A stretch of DNA of 56,001 nucleotides, taken from JAYVJM01 sp043769275. Its GTDB lineage: Bacteria > Pseudomonadota > Gammaproteobacteria > Pseudomonadales > UBA7239. The position numbers were made by a program, and so were the translations under genes. Each line of letters opens with the position of its first letter. Position 1 is the first letter of the stretch. Of the stretch, positions 24,800-34,085 are shown one piece after another. The notes under the pieces are model-generated. The model had not been told where the DNA came from, ran no database searches, and was given only the letters and a program-made list of their open reading frames with translations. The stretch covers positions 1-56,001 of the forward strand of contig JAYVJM010000007.1 in assembly GCA_043769275.1 (NCBI GenBank). Direction: 5' to 3'.

Positions 24800-24912
24800 G
24801 GTGGTAACCTCACCAGCAATACCTCGGCACATAAATTTACTGCTACCGTTGCTCCCTTCCGGGTCTGGCGGGGTTTACAGCTACTTATTGCGAGGATACC
24901 GGCGAGGCCACC
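24800..24912 (-). ncRNA. ffs: 4.5S RNA (bacterial small SRP RNA)
   Basis: On the minus strand the apical core of SRP RNA is present: GACCCGGAAGGGAGCAAC, containing the GGAA tetraloop and the Ffh-binding asymmetric loop. The ends pair: GGTGG at 24912-24908 with CCACC at 24804-24800, followed inward by CCTC with GAGG. The length of about 113 bases is close to E. coli 4.5S (114). It ends 30 bases before dnaX on the same strand. Ffh, its protein partner, is encoded at 16-17 kb. Confidence 0.92.
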
Positions 24913-24926
24913 ATAAAGGAGGCGTG

Positions 24927-24955
24927 ATTATGCGGGCTTTATGAAAGTGATGCAA
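24927..24955 (-). promoter_or_regulatory. Promoter of ffs
   Basis: Read on the minus strand, TTGCAT (24955-24950) and CATAAT (24932-24927) are separated by exactly 17 bases. Transcription would start near 24920, leaving a short 5' leader for removal before the mature 5' end near 24912. dnaX may be read from the same promoter. Confidence 0.6.
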
Positions 24956-24993
24956 TGTTCAGTGCAGCAGATATGGTGGTGCATATGATGCTA

Positions 24994-25015
24994 GGCACAC
25001 GCGTATAAGTGTGCC
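24994..25015. repeat. Inverted repeat upstream of ettA
   Basis: GGCACAC and GTGTGCC are exact inverse arms with an 8-base loop (GCGTATAA), between the ffs promoter and ettA. An A-rich stretch follows on the plus strand, so a U-tract terminator is possible only if the minus strand is transcribed. It could also be a protein-binding site. The remainder of 24913-25095 shows only the ffs promoter and the ettA leader. Confidence 0.3.
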
Positions 25016-25095
25016 GAATAAAAAAATCTAAATAATTGCGCCCAGTAGCCGCTTCCGCTACTTTGCCCGCCAGTTTTCAGACAGGATTAAAAGCT

Positions 25096-26757
25096 ATGGC
25101 GCAATACGTTTTTACAATGAACCGACTTGGCAAGGTGGTGCCGCCCAAACGCCAGATTTTGAAAGATATTTCGTTGTCTTTTTTCCCAGGTGCCAAAATC
25201 GGCGTATTGGGTTTGAATGGTTCTGGCAAATCTACATTGCTTCGAATAATGGCGGGGTTGGATCAGGATTTTATCGGCGAAGCACGACCAATGCCTGATC
25301 TTAAAATCGGTTATTTGTCACAAGAGCCGCAACTGGATGCCAATAAAAACGTGCGCGGCAATGTGGAAGACGGCCTTGCTGTGCCACTCAACGCATTGGC
25401 GGATCTCGACCGTGTTTACGCGGCTTATGCCGAAGAAAATGCCGACTTTGATGCGCTGGCGAAAAAGCAGGCGGAATTAGAGGATATTATTCAGGCGTGG
25501 GATGCGCACAATCTTCAGCACAAAATGGAAGTGGCCGCCGATGCGCTGCGCTTGCCGCCATGGGAAGCTGACGTGAGTAAACTTTCTGGCGGAGAACGCC
25601 GCCGTGTAGCTTTGTGCCGCTTGTTAATGTCCAAGCCAGATATGCTGCTGCTAGACGAGCCCACGAACCACTTAGACGCAGAATCCGTTGCTTGGCTTGA
25701 GCATTTTCTAAAAGAATTCAGTGGCACTGTAGTGGCAATTACCCACGACCGCTACTTTTTAGACAACGCCGCCGGATGGATTTTAGAGCTGGATCGCGGC
25801 CACGGCATTCCTTACGAAGGCAATTACACTGCGTGGCTGGAACAAAAAGAAGCGCGCCTACAACAAGAAGAGCGCGGCGAAACTGCCCGCCAGAAAACCA
25901 TTGCTCACGAACTGGAGTGGGTACGCCAAAATCCCAAAGGTCGTCATGCCAAAAACAAGGCGCGTTTAGCGCGCTTTGAAGAAATGAATGCGCAAGAATT
26001 TCAGGCGCGTAATGAGACGAACGAAATCTATATTCCGCCCGGCTCACGCTTGGGTGACAAGGTGATTGACGTTGCAAATATCAGCAAATCGTTTGGCGAC
26101 CGTATGCTCATTAACAACTTGTCATTTTCTGTGCCAAAAGGCGCCATTGTCGGCATTATCGGTGGCAATGGCGCGGGTAAATCAACCTTGTTTCGTATGA
26201 TTGCAGGACAAGACAAGCCAGACAGCGGCACGGTTACCCTCGGTGAAACTGTTAAGCTTGCCTTTGTTGAGCAAACACGCGAGAAGCTCGACGACAGCAA
26301 AACAGTGTGGGAAGCGGTATCCGAGGGCTCCGACATTATCAAAATCGGCAATTATGAGGTGCCGTCGCGTGCATACATTGGCCGCTTTAATTTTAAAGGC
26401 TCCGATCAGCAAAAACGTGTGGGCGAATTATCCGGCGGTGAGCGCGGACGTTTGCAACTGGCCTGCACTTTAAAAGAGGGTGGCAACGTGTTGCTGTTGG
26501 ATGAGCCTTCTAACGATCTTGACGTAGAAACCCTACGCGCATTGGAAGAGGCACTGCAAAATTATCCAGGCTGCGCGATGGTTATTTCGCACGATCGCTG
26601 GTTTCTTGATCGTGTCTGCACCCATATTTTGGCTTTTGAGGGTGATAGTAGTGCGGTGTTTTTTGAGGGTGACTACACCGAATATGAAGCCGATCACAAA
26701 GTGCGTTTGGGTGATCGGCAACCTACGCGGATGAAATATAAGCGACTAAAGAGCTGA
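25096..26757 (+). CDS. ettA: Energy-dependent translational throttle protein EttA (ABC-F ATPase)
   Basis: EttA binds the ribosomal E site and slows entry into elongation when ATP is low. Starting at ATG 25096 (MAQYVFTMNRLGKVVPPKR) the product has 553 residues, near the E. coli 555; the frame is open from 25036, but the extra residues are not family-like. Walker A motifs are GLNGSGKST and GGNGAGKST, with LSGGERRR and LSGGERGR signatures. The arm domain and the inter-domain linker (VRQNPKGRHAKNKARLARFEE region) typical of EttA are present. There are no membrane helices, as expected for ABC-F. Confidence 0.97.
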   Translation: MAQYVFTMNRLGKVVPPKRQILKDISLSFFPGAKIGVLGLNGSGKSTLLRIMAGLDQDFIGEARPMPDLKIGYLSQEPQLDANKNVRGNVEDGLAVPLNALADLDRVYAAYAEENADFDALAKKQAELEDIIQAWDAHNLQHKMEVAADALRLPPWEADVSKLSGGERRRVALCRLLMSKPDMLLLDEPTNHLDAESVAWLEHFLKEFSGTVVAITHDRYFLDNAAGWILELDRGHGIPYEGNYTAWLEQKEARLQQEERGETARQKTIAHELEWVRQNPKGRHAKNKARLARFEEMNAQEFQARNETNEIYIPPGSRLGDKVIDVANISKSFGDRMLINNLSFSVPKGAIVGIIGGNGAGKSTLFRMIAGQDKPDSGTVTLGETVKLAFVEQTREKLDDSKTVWEAVSEGSDIIKIGNYEVPSRAYIGRFNFKGSDQQKRVGELSGGERGRLQLACTLKEGGNVLLLDEPSNDLDVETLRALEEALQNYPGCAMVISHDRWFLDRVCTHILAFEGDSSAVFFEGDYTEYEADHKVRLGDRQPTRMKYKRLKS

Positions 26758-26825
26758 TGTGGTGATCGTTGTCTTTCCTTAAAACGCGCTGACTTTATCA
26801 ATGAACACATTTACCAGAGGTTTTA

Positions 26826-27713
26826 GTGCTTAGTTATCAACATGCTTACCATGCCGGTAATTTTGCTGATGTTCTAAAGCACGGCACTTTGTGTTGGGTG
26901 CTGGATTATCTGCTGCAAAAAGACAAGGCGTTTTATTTTCATGATACGCACGCCGGTCGCGGCCTGTATTCCCTTGACAGTTTGGAGGCACAAAAAACCG
27001 GCGAGCATCAAGATGGCATTGCACGTGTTTGGCAACAGCCTGATATTCCGAGTGTTTTACTGCCGTATATCAATACGCTAAAAACTTTTAATGCAGGCGT
27101 AAACGGCCAAGGTACGGAGGATAAGCTGCGTCGTTACGCGGGATCACCATTATTGGCGCACCGACTATTGCGTCGTGTTGACCGGCTTTGCTGTACCGAA
27201 TTGCATCCACAAGAATTTACTGCGCTTAGGCAGGCGACAAACAATAAGCGCAACATGCGCATTCTGCGCACGGATGGCTATGAGGCACTAAAGGCTGCTT
27301 TGCCTCCGGTTGAGCGACGCGGAGTGATATTGATTGATCCAAGCTATGAGCTGCCCGGTGACGATGCAGCGGTAATTCTGAGTTTGCGTGAGGGATTACT
27401 GCGCTTTCCTGAGGGCATTTTTTTATTGTGGTATCCGCTAGTGCAGCCGGCGCGTTCACGCGATTTGATAAATAAAGCGCAAAAACTCGTTAATCAGAAT
27501 CTTTTGTTGTTGGAGCTGAGCGTGGCTTCAGCTACCGAGCAGGGTTATGTTCGCCAGGGAAAGCGGCGCGGCATGTATGGCACAGGGATGCTGCTGGTCA
27601 ATCCGCCTTGGCAATTAGATATGTTGATGGCGGAAGCTTTGCCTTGGTTGGTGCAAAAGCTCGCGCCTGATACGGGCAGCTCTCGGGTGGAGTGGTTACG
27701 CGGTGCCGTGTGA
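26826..27713 (+). CDS. rlmJ: 23S rRNA (adenine(2030)-N6)-methyltransferase RlmJ
   Basis: RlmJ methylates A2030 of 23S rRNA. The start is GTG 26826, which gives the family N-terminus MLSYQHAYHAGNFADVLKH, with AGAGG about 6 bases upstream. The 295-residue protein keeps DTHAGRGLYSL (SAM site) and GMYGTGMLLVNPPW near the end. The catalytic motif reads IDPSYELPGD, whereas I recall DPPY in E. coli RlmJ, so one proline is serine; the Asp and Tyr are kept. It stands between ettA and pyrB as a single gene with 68 and 172 non-coding bases on either side. Confidence 0.95.
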   Translation: MLSYQHAYHAGNFADVLKHGTLCWVLDYLLQKDKAFYFHDTHAGRGLYSLDSLEAQKTGEHQDGIARVWQQPDIPSVLLPYINTLKTFNAGVNGQGTEDKLRRYAGSPLLAHRLLRRVDRLCCTELHPQEFTALRQATNNKRNMRILRTDGYEALKAALPPVERRGVILIDPSYELPGDDAAVILSLREGLLRFPEGIFLLWYPLVQPARSRDLINKAQKLVNQNLLLLELSVASATEQGYVRQGKRRGMYGTGMLLVNPPWQLDMLMAEALPWLVQKLAPDTGSSRVEWLRGAV

Positions 27714-27885
27714 GGATTGTCGCTTAGGTAGTTTGCACAGAGCTGGCTTTATAATATCTACCGAAAATGGCATCTTTTTAATATCCAGCTTTATAGATTA
27801 CCGTTTTTAAAAATGGCACGGTCTGGCCAATTGATCGAATGGTGACACTTACTGCGATAGCGCATAAATCTAAAGAGGTGCCTTA

Positions 27886-28908
27886 ATGTTATTTTCCGGT
27901 ACGCATATTCTTTCCGTAACACAATTTGAGCGTGCGGATATCGAACACTTATTTTCGGTGGCAGATAAAATGGAGCCTTACGCACAACGCAAGCGCGTTA
28001 CCCGTGTGCTTGAGGGCGCGATTCTTGGCAATATGTTTTTTGAGCCGAGCACGCGCACGCGTGTGAGCTTTGGATGTGCATTTAATTTGCTGGGGGGGGA
28101 GGTGCGTGAAACCACAGGTTTTGAATCGTCATCCATGAGCAAAGGGGAGTCTTTGTACGATACGGCTCGTGTGCTGTCAGGATATAGCGACGTTGTTTGT
28201 ATGCGCCATCCAGAAGCAGATTCCGTTGCGGCATTTGCCCGCGCTAGTCGAGTTCCTGTGATTAACGGTGGAGACGGAGCGAACGAACACCCGAGCCAAG
28301 CTCTGCTCGATTTATACACGATAAAAAAAGAATTGGTTTCTCGTGGACGCGCACTGGAAACTCTGCGCATCGCAATGATCGGCGATCTAAAATATGGTAG
28401 AACCGTGCATTCTTTGTGCAAGTTGCTTTGTTTTTATCCTCATGCGCAGGTTATTTTGGTGTCGCCAAAAGAATTGGCAATGCCTCCCGCTTTGGTTGAA
28501 CGCATGCGCGATTGTGGGATTACTGTGACGGAAACAGATCAATTGGAAAGCAGTATTGCTCAGGTGGATATCGCCTACTCCACCCGTATTCAGGAGGAGC
28601 GATTTGGCAGCAAAGCGGAGGCAGATTTGTATCGTGGTCGTTTTAGGTTGAACCAGTCTATTTATACGCGTTATTGCCAGCCCAATACTGTCATTATGCA
28701 CCCCTTACCGCGCGACTCACGTGCGGAAGCTAACGAGTTGGACAACGATCTCAATGAAAATCCTAATTTAGCCATTTTTCGGCAGGCGGATAATGGCGTG
28801 GTTATACGGATGGCGCTGTTTGCGTTGATACTGGATGTAGTCGATCAGGTCGATCACCACTCCTTAGATGTGCGCTGGTTTCGCGGCAGTTTGCCAGTGC
28901 CTAGATAA
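27886..28908 (+). CDS. pyrB: Aspartate carbamoyltransferase catalytic chain
   Basis: PyrB condenses carbamoyl phosphate and aspartate in pyrimidine synthesis. FFEPSTRTRVSFG carries the carbamoyl-phosphate loop; SSSMSKGESLYDT is the 80s loop; MRHPE, NEHPSQALLDLYT, GDLKYGRTVHSL and MHPLPRDSRAEANELDND follow in order. At 340 residues it is longer than the E. coli chain (311). No pyrI regulatory-chain gene and no pyrC-like gene follows, so it is not the E. coli pyrBI or the Pseudomonas pyrBC' arrangement. An 8-G run at 28092-28099 encodes LGGE. The 172-base upstream gap has a TATAAT (27750-27755) but no clear attenuator. Confidence 0.94.
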   Translation: MLFSGTHILSVTQFERADIEHLFSVADKMEPYAQRKRVTRVLEGAILGNMFFEPSTRTRVSFGCAFNLLGGEVRETTGFESSSMSKGESLYDTARVLSGYSDVVCMRHPEADSVAAFARASRVPVINGGDGANEHPSQALLDLYTIKKELVSRGRALETLRIAMIGDLKYGRTVHSLCKLLCFYPHAQVILVSPKELAMPPALVERMRDCGITVTETDQLESSIAQVDIAYSTRIQEERFGSKAEADLYRGRFRLNQSIYTRYCQPNTVIMHPLPRDSRAEANELDNDLNENPNLAIFRQADNGVVIRMALFALILDVVDQVDHHSLDVRWFRGSLPVPR

Positions 28909-28940
28909 GGGGGATGATGACTCAAATAAGGAATGAAGCG

Positions 28941-30011
28941 ATGAATAGTTTTGCTGCTGTAGCTAGGGTTTTTACTCTGTTTATGTTGCTGTTTTGCAGC
29001 ACGAAAATAGGTGCTGCAACGTTAGAAAAACCGTATAGCGTGGACGTGCCAGTACCCACGCAATCGCTGGTAGACAAAAAAACGGCAGAGCTAGAAGGGT
29101 TGCAAATGCTGTTAGCGCGATTGACGGGAAAGTCTGCACGCGACAATAGTCACATCAAAGCGCAGACAGCATCCGGCATCGATAAATATTTGTTGCAATA
29201 CAGTTATGAGGGCGGAAGCACCCCCGGTAGTTACGTGCTGCGCCTAACATTCTCAGAGGCTGCGATTAATCCTCTGTTGCGTGAGGCTGGCTTGACTCTT
29301 TGGCCTTTACATCGCCCACGGGTATTGCTGCTGATGGTAGACACGCAAGCAAAATGGTGGCCAGAACAGCCGGAGCAGCTCGCAACCATTAGCGCGCAGG
29401 GTAGGGCACACGGTGTGCCGTTATTGTTGCTGGATGCAAAAGAGCGATCGTCTATTAGTGCAGAGGCAGTACAGAATTTCAATATGACGGCACTGGAGCC
29501 CGCTTTGGTTCAGTACGGTGAGGTTGTGCTGTTGCCTGGGGTTGTTGGCGGTAACAATCAGGTTGGTTGGCAGGGCAAATGGCTTCTGTCTTTTCATGAC
29601 AAAAAAGAGGTTATTGAGCAAAAGGCATCTACATTAGCTGCGCTATTTGACGGATTATTAAGTGAAGTTGCTCAGCGCTTATCGGCCAGTTATCGAGCGA
29701 TCCATGTGGATGATGGTGGTGCGGCACGCTTGCGTGTACAAGTGGACGGCATAACGAGTTATGCAGCCTATAAGCAGCTAGATAATTACGTACAAAAGCT
29801 CGATGCAGTGCGAAGCGTTCAAATATTAGAGGTGCGTGGCACCAGTGTAGTGCTCAGAGTTGATGTAACAGGCAGGGCTAGTTTTCTGACGTTAATGGAG
29901 TTGAGTAAACATCTGATACAGCAGCAAGAGCCTCTGCCAGAATCGGAAATCAGTACAGATCGTGCACCTGTGAAGCCTGATGCAGTGGTGCATTTTAGCT
30001 GGATTCAATGA
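28941..30011 (+). CDS. DUF2066-domain secreted protein
   Basis: The start at ATG 28941 has AAGGAA 7 bases upstream and opens a signal peptide (MNSFAAVARVFTLFMLLFCSTKIGAA); ATGs at 28914 and 28917 in the same frame are alternatives. The roughly 355-residue protein belongs to DUF2066, envelope proteins of Pseudomonas-type gammaproteobacteria with unknown role. Visible family segments are YSVDVPVPTQS, LQMLLARLTGKS and RPRVLLLMVD. In other genomes it often precedes a permease-hda or purM group; here it follows pyrB by 32 bases and its end overlaps the convergent ccoI by 17 bases. Confidence 0.82.
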   Translation: MNSFAAVARVFTLFMLLFCSTKIGAATLEKPYSVDVPVPTQSLVDKKTAELEGLQMLLARLTGKSARDNSHIKAQTASGIDKYLLQYSYEGGSTPGSYVLRLTFSEAAINPLLREAGLTLWPLHRPRVLLLMVDTQAKWWPEQPEQLATISAQGRAHGVPLLLLDAKERSSISAEAVQNFNMTALEPALVQYGEVVLLPGVVGGNNQVGWQGKWLLSFHDKKEVIEQKASTLAALFDGLLSEVAQRLSASYRAIHVDDGGAARLRVQVDGITSYAAYKQLDNYVQKLDAVRSVQILEVRGTSVVLRVDVTGRASFLTLMELSKHLIQQQEPLPESEISTDRAPVKPDAVVHFSWIQ

Positions 30012-32382
30012 TTTTCACGTCTCTAAACAAGCGTAGCGCGTTTACAGTGACCAGCAAGGAACTCAGTGCCATCCCCATTGCTGCAGCCACTGGCGGCAAA
30101 AGTCCTGCTGCGGCAATAGGCAATATGCTCAGATTATAAAGCAAGGCCCACCCAACGTTTTGACGAATAACGGAACGTGTGCGTAAAGCAAAACTGCGCA
30201 AAATGAGCAAATCGCTTAATCGGTTGTTTAGCAGCAAAACATCCGCTGCGAGTTGCGCGGTTTGGCTGGCTTCAGCCAGCGTGATGGACACATTGGCGCA
30301 GGCAAGAACGGGGCCGTCATTTATGCCATCGCCAACCATTGCCACAACGCCATATTGTTTTTTAAGCTTTTCCAGTACGGCGACTTTTTGTGCCGGAGAA
30401 CAGGCTTTGTATAAATCGGTAATGCCAAGTTCCTTAGCCACTGTCTCGACGGCATTGGAATGGTCACCCGATAACAAAACGCACCGCAATCCTACCTTCT
30501 GCAATTGGGCGATGCAGTCAGCAGCATCTAGGCGCAGGCTGTCACCCAGTGTGAAGGTAGCCAGCAGAGCTTCCTGCGTGCTGAGTGCAACCTGAATGTC
30601 GGTGTTGTCTGAGGCTGATGTGTTGCTGTTTTTTGGCGGTTTGCCGATATGGTACGAAATGCCATTGATGGTGGCGGTAATGCCGCTGTGCAAGTGCTCT
30701 ATTTTCTTGCTAGCGGTTGAAGCGGCGAGCATTGGGCTATTGGCAAAAGCGCTGGCAATGGGATGCGTACAATCGCGCTCCAGTGTGGCTGCGATCAACA
30801 AGCAGTCTTCTGCCAACATTTTGCCGTGTGTTTGTGTGTGCAAAATTCGCATACGGCCTTGCGTCAAGGTGCCGGTTTTATCAAAAATAAAACAAGCAAT
30901 TTTGGGTAATGTCGCCAGTGCCTGCGCGCTAGTGACCAGAATTCCCCGTCGTCGCAGTTGTAATGTTGCCGCTGTGAGCGCGGTGGGCATGGCTAGTGAA
31001 AGCGCACACGGGCAGCTCGCTACAAGTACGGCTAGAAAAGCAGGCAGTGCTTTTGCGGGATCAATCCAATACCAGAAGAGGCCGCTGCCGGCAGCCGTGA
31101 AAAGCACTAGGGGTGTAAACCACAATGCCAGCTTGTCGTATAAAGTCGCGCTGTGCTTTTTGGCTAATGCGTTTTCCATGCGTTGATGTAGTTGCGCCAG
31201 ATGGCTGTTCTCGCCCCATGCCTGCGCACGCACGGTGATCGACCCACGGAGAAGCCTGCTACCGGCTAGCACTTTGTCGCCTACTTTTTTTTGTACAGGG
31301 AAAAACTCGCCGGTGAGCATTGCCTGTTCAACACGGGCTGTTCCGTTGATGACAACGCCATCGACCGGCATCACTCCAGTATCCACCCACACCAGATCGC
31401 CCATCTGCAAATGATAAAGAGCTATGCGTGTTTGAATGCCATCTTCTAGGCGCGTGCAACTGTGCGGAAACACAGGTTGTTGCGTAAAGGCAGCTAATCG
31501 TCCACGTGCTTGTGTTTCCAGATAACGAGCACCCAACAGCAAAAATACAAACATGCCGATGGAATCAAAATATAGATTGTCTGTTTTTTGCAGTACGCCA
31601 ATAACGCTGGCGATTGCCGCCGCGCTGATGGCGATAGCTACCGGCAAATCCATGCCCGCGTGCCAAACTTTGAGATTACGCCATGCACTACTAAAAAAAG
31701 GCGTAGCAGCATAAAACCAGATAGGCAGCGAGAGGAGAAGCGCGACACCATTCATCCACTGCTGCAATTGTTCTGAAGCGCCAAAATAGTGCCCCATTGC
31801 AATCATGTGAATTTGCATTGCCAGCAAGCCCGTTACACCGATGCGTTGTAGCAATTGTTTCTGTTGCCTGCGGGTATGTTCTTGTTGCTCGGTAGGCTGC
31901 CAAGGCAAGGCGCGGTAGCCGATGCTCGCCAGAGCGGCAAAAATCTGGCTAGTCTGCAACACGTTTTTTTGCCAACGCAAACTGAGTTTATGGCTGGAAA
32001 GTTGCGCATAAACTGTTTTGATGCCGTCCATGCTGGATAGGCGTTTTTCTATTAGCCAACAGCAAGAGGCGCAGTGAATATCCGGAATAAAAAACTGCGC
32101 TTCACAGTCCTCACCATCATGGATAAAGTTTTTCTGGTAAGCGGGGAAATCCATATCCGCATATTCTTGCGTTGCGTTAATTTTGCCGATGGGATTTTGC
32201 GGTTTTTGATCGCGTTGCTGGTAATACTGCTGCAGCCCAAGATGGTGAATAGTTTCAGCCACCACACGACATGCAGGACAACAAAAAAAATGCTCTTTGC
32301 TTGCAATCGTGGCCGAAAATTCGCGAGGATTATGCCGTGGTAGAGGTTCGCTGCAATGAAAGCAGTTATCAGGGTTTGGCAT
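29995..32382 (-). CDS. ccoI: Copper-translocating P-type ATPase CcoI (FixI/CopA2 type)
   Basis: CcoI exports copper to the periplasm for assembly of the CuB site of cbb3 oxidase. I start at ATG 32382 (MPNPDNCFHCSEPLP), giving 795 residues; the frame is open to 32421. N-terminal CFHC and CCPAC cysteine pairs and an HMA-like IHCASCCWLIEK precede eight membrane helices. P-type motifs are present: TGEFFPVQ, CPC in ASCPCALSLA, DKTGTLTQ, CTHPIASAF and GDGINDGPVL. It overlaps the end of ccoH by 14 bases and ends the cco operon; ccoS, usually next, is missing. Confidence 0.96.
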   Translation of the reverse strand: MPNPDNCFHCSEPLPRHNPREFSATIASKEHFFCCPACRVVAETIHHLGLQQYYQQRDQKPQNPIGKINATQEYADMDFPAYQKNFIHDGEDCEAQFFIPDIHCASCCWLIEKRLSSMDGIKTVYAQLSSHKLSLRWQKNVLQTSQIFAALASIGYRALPWQPTEQQEHTRRQQKQLLQRIGVTGLLAMQIHMIAMGHYFGASEQLQQWMNGVALLLSLPIWFYAATPFFSSAWRNLKVWHAGMDLPVAIAISAAAIASVIGVLQKTDNLYFDSIGMFVFLLLGARYLETQARGRLAAFTQQPVFPHSCTRLEDGIQTRIALYHLQMGDLVWVDTGVMPVDGVVINGTARVEQAMLTGEFFPVQKKVGDKVLAGSRLLRGSITVRAQAWGENSHLAQLHQRMENALAKKHSATLYDKLALWFTPLVLFTAAGSGLFWYWIDPAKALPAFLAVLVASCPCALSLAMPTALTAATLQLRRRGILVTSAQALATLPKIACFIFDKTGTLTQGRMRILHTQTHGKMLAEDCLLIAATLERDCTHPIASAFANSPMLAASTASKKIEHLHSGITATINGISYHIGKPPKNSNTSASDNTDIQVALSTQEALLATFTLGDSLRLDAADCIAQLQKVGLRCVLLSGDHSNAVETVAKELGITDLYKACSPAQKVAVLEKLKKQYGVVAMVGDGINDGPVLACANVSITLAEASQTAQLAADVLLLNNRLSDLLILRSFALRTRSVIRQNVGWALLYNLSILPIAAAGLLPPVAAAMGMALSSLLVTVNALRLFRDVKIIESS

Positions 32383-32614
32383 TTTGGAGTAGCGTTTGCT
32401 CGTTTTTTTCCTGCGCGTCAATTATTTGATTGATGTCTAACCCGCTTTGGTAATAATTTTCGTCTATTACTGTGTCAGCATTTTTGATGGCGATATAGGC
32501 AAAATAAAGGCTGCTAGTGACTGATATCGTCAGCAAAAAAATGACAAAACAGGGCCAGAAATGTTTGTACCAAGCAGCATTGCTCTTTTGTTGGTTCATT
32601 GTTAATTCGTTCAT
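32369..32614 (-). CDS. ccoH: Short FixH/CcoH-type cbb3 assembly protein
   Basis: The 81-residue protein has the FixH/CcoH N-terminus: WYKHFWPCFVIFLLTISVTSSLYFAYIAIKN with one membrane helix (about 19-43), then the characteristic ENYYQSGLDINQ. CcoH is needed for stability of the cbb3 complex. Typical FixH proteins are roughly 160-170 residues with a periplasmic C-terminal domain; here that half is absent and ccoI begins at once. Either a natural short form or a truncation. Its ATG lies against the ccoG stop (4-base overlap), keeping the GHI order. Confidence 0.8.
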   Translation of the reverse strand: MNELTMNQQKSNAAWYKHFWPCFVIFLLTISVTSSLYFAYIAIKNADTVIDENYYQSGLDINQIIDAQEKNEQTLLQNAKP

Positions 32615-34047
32615 TGTGTCGGTCCTGTGAATCGTGTCTCATGTTGAGCGCAAACGGGAACAGCTGTGTTGTTTGGGTTGATCTGGCAGGCATGAAAAGA
32701 AAAGTCTACGTTCTTGCTTTTCCACTTATCCAGCGGCATTTGCAGGCGCAGCGGCTGGCTTAGTACCTCGCCAGAGTCGACCCAAACCAAAGTCCTGCCA
32801 TCAATATGCGCGTTTGGCAAATCAATGCTAATACGGTACTGATGCGCCTTTTGATCGCGGTTGCCCAACTTAAGCGTGTACACGTTTTCAATATTGCCAT
32901 TTCGTTGCTGGAACAAGCTGCTGCGTTCGCGAATCACTTTAAGGTCGGTTGTTTGACGCATTAGCAACGCACCAACAAACAGCCCACACATCACTAACAG
33001 AATGGCCATGTAGCCGATGGTGCGCGGACGCAACCAGTGTGAAGGCTTGCCCGTCATATGGTTTTCTGTACTGTAGCTAATGAGGTGCGGCGGGTAGCCT
33101 ATTTTTTCCATAACGGAATCGCAGGCATCTATACACAATGCGCAGTTGATGCACTCGTATTGCAGGCCTTCGCGGATGTCGATGCCGACTGGGCAAACTT
33201 GCACGCATAATTGGCAATCGATGCAATCCCCCAAGTTTTCTGGTTTGGTTTCGTCGATTTTGCGTGAGCCACGCGGCTCGCCGCGTTTGGTATCGTAGGT
33301 GACAATTAAGGTATCACGGTCAAACATCGCAGACTGAAAACGCGCATATGGGCACATATACAGACACACCTGCTCACGCAGCCAACCGGCATTGAGATAG
33401 GTTAGGCCTGTAAAAATACCGATCCAAATATAAGCGGAAGAATCCGCATTCAGAGCAAAAAAATCCAAAGCAAGTGCGGTAATGGGCGTGAAGTAGCCCA
33501 CGAAGGTAAAGCCAGTTAAAAAGGCAAAACCAACCCAGAGGCCATGTTTGGCGGTTTTTTTACTGAGTTTTTGAAGGCTCCATGGTGCCTGATCCAAACG
33601 AATACGTTGATTGCGACTGCCTTCCGTTTTTTGTTCTACCCACATGAAAATGCTAGTCCACACGGTTTGCGGGCAGGAATAACCGCACCATACGCGTCCA
33701 AATAGTGTTGTAAATAAAAATAGTGCGACAGCCGCTATTATCAGAAGCCAGGCTAGCATAATCAGGTCTTGAGGCCAAAATGTGACATCAAAAATATTAA
33801 ATTTGCGCGCAGGCAGATCAAATAAAACGGCTTGGTGGCCGTTCCACTGTACCCAAGGCAGCAAAAAATAGCCTAACAATAAAGGCCAGCCAGTAAACAG
33901 ACGAATGCGCTGAAAAAATCCTTCAATTTGACGTGTATAAATTTTTTCACGCCGCTGATACAGGTCAATCTCTGCCAGCTCTTTGGGGGCGAGCGAGTCA
34001 ACCAGGGCTATTTTGTCGGGGTCTTGTTGTGGCAATGTTGCCTTCAC
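32611..34047 (-). CDS. ccoG: Cytochrome c oxidase accessory protein CcoG (FixG type)
   Basis: CcoG is an inner-membrane iron-sulfur protein linked to cbb3 oxidase assembly and Cu(II) reduction. Cluster cysteines are CGYSCPQTVW, CLYMCPYARFQ and the ferredoxin pair CIDCQLCVQVCPVG and CINCALCIDACD. Five membrane helices precede and follow. An open frame reaches ATG 34119, but that ATG lies in the loop of a REP-type palindrome. GTG 34047, with GGAG five bases upstream, is the better start (478 residues). The product follows ccoNOQP and overlaps ccoH by four bases. Confidence 0.93.
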   Translation of the reverse strand: MKATLPQQDPDKIALVDSLAPKELAEIDLYQRREKIYTRQIEGFFQRIRLFTGWPLLLGYFLLPWVQWNGHQAVLFDLPARKFNIFDVTFWPQDLIMLAWLLIIAAVALFLFTTLFGRVWCGYSCPQTVWTSIFMWVEQKTEGSRNQRIRLDQAPWSLQKLSKKTAKHGLWVGFAFLTGFTFVGYFTPITALALDFFALNADSSAYIWIGIFTGLTYLNAGWLREQVCLYMCPYARFQSAMFDRDTLIVTYDTKRGEPRGSRKIDETKPENLGDCIDCQLCVQVCPVGIDIREGLQYECINCALCIDACDSVMEKIGYPPHLISYSTENHMTGKPSHWLRPRTIGYMAILLVMCGLFVGALLMRQTTDLKVIRERSSLFQQRNGNIENVYTLKLGNRDQKAHQYRISIDLPNAHIDGRTLVWVDSGEVLSQPLRLQMPLDKWKSKNVDFSFHACQINPNNTAVPVCAQHETRFTGPTQ

Positions 34048-34085
34048 GTGGACTCCATTGATGATGTGACTGGTTTCATTATTTA

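Noticed and set aside
28092..28099. G8 run in pyrB as a phase-variation switch
   Set aside because: pyrB is a pyrimidine biosynthesis gene where switching makes little sense; GGG GGG GAG for Gly-Gly-Glu is explained by codon use.
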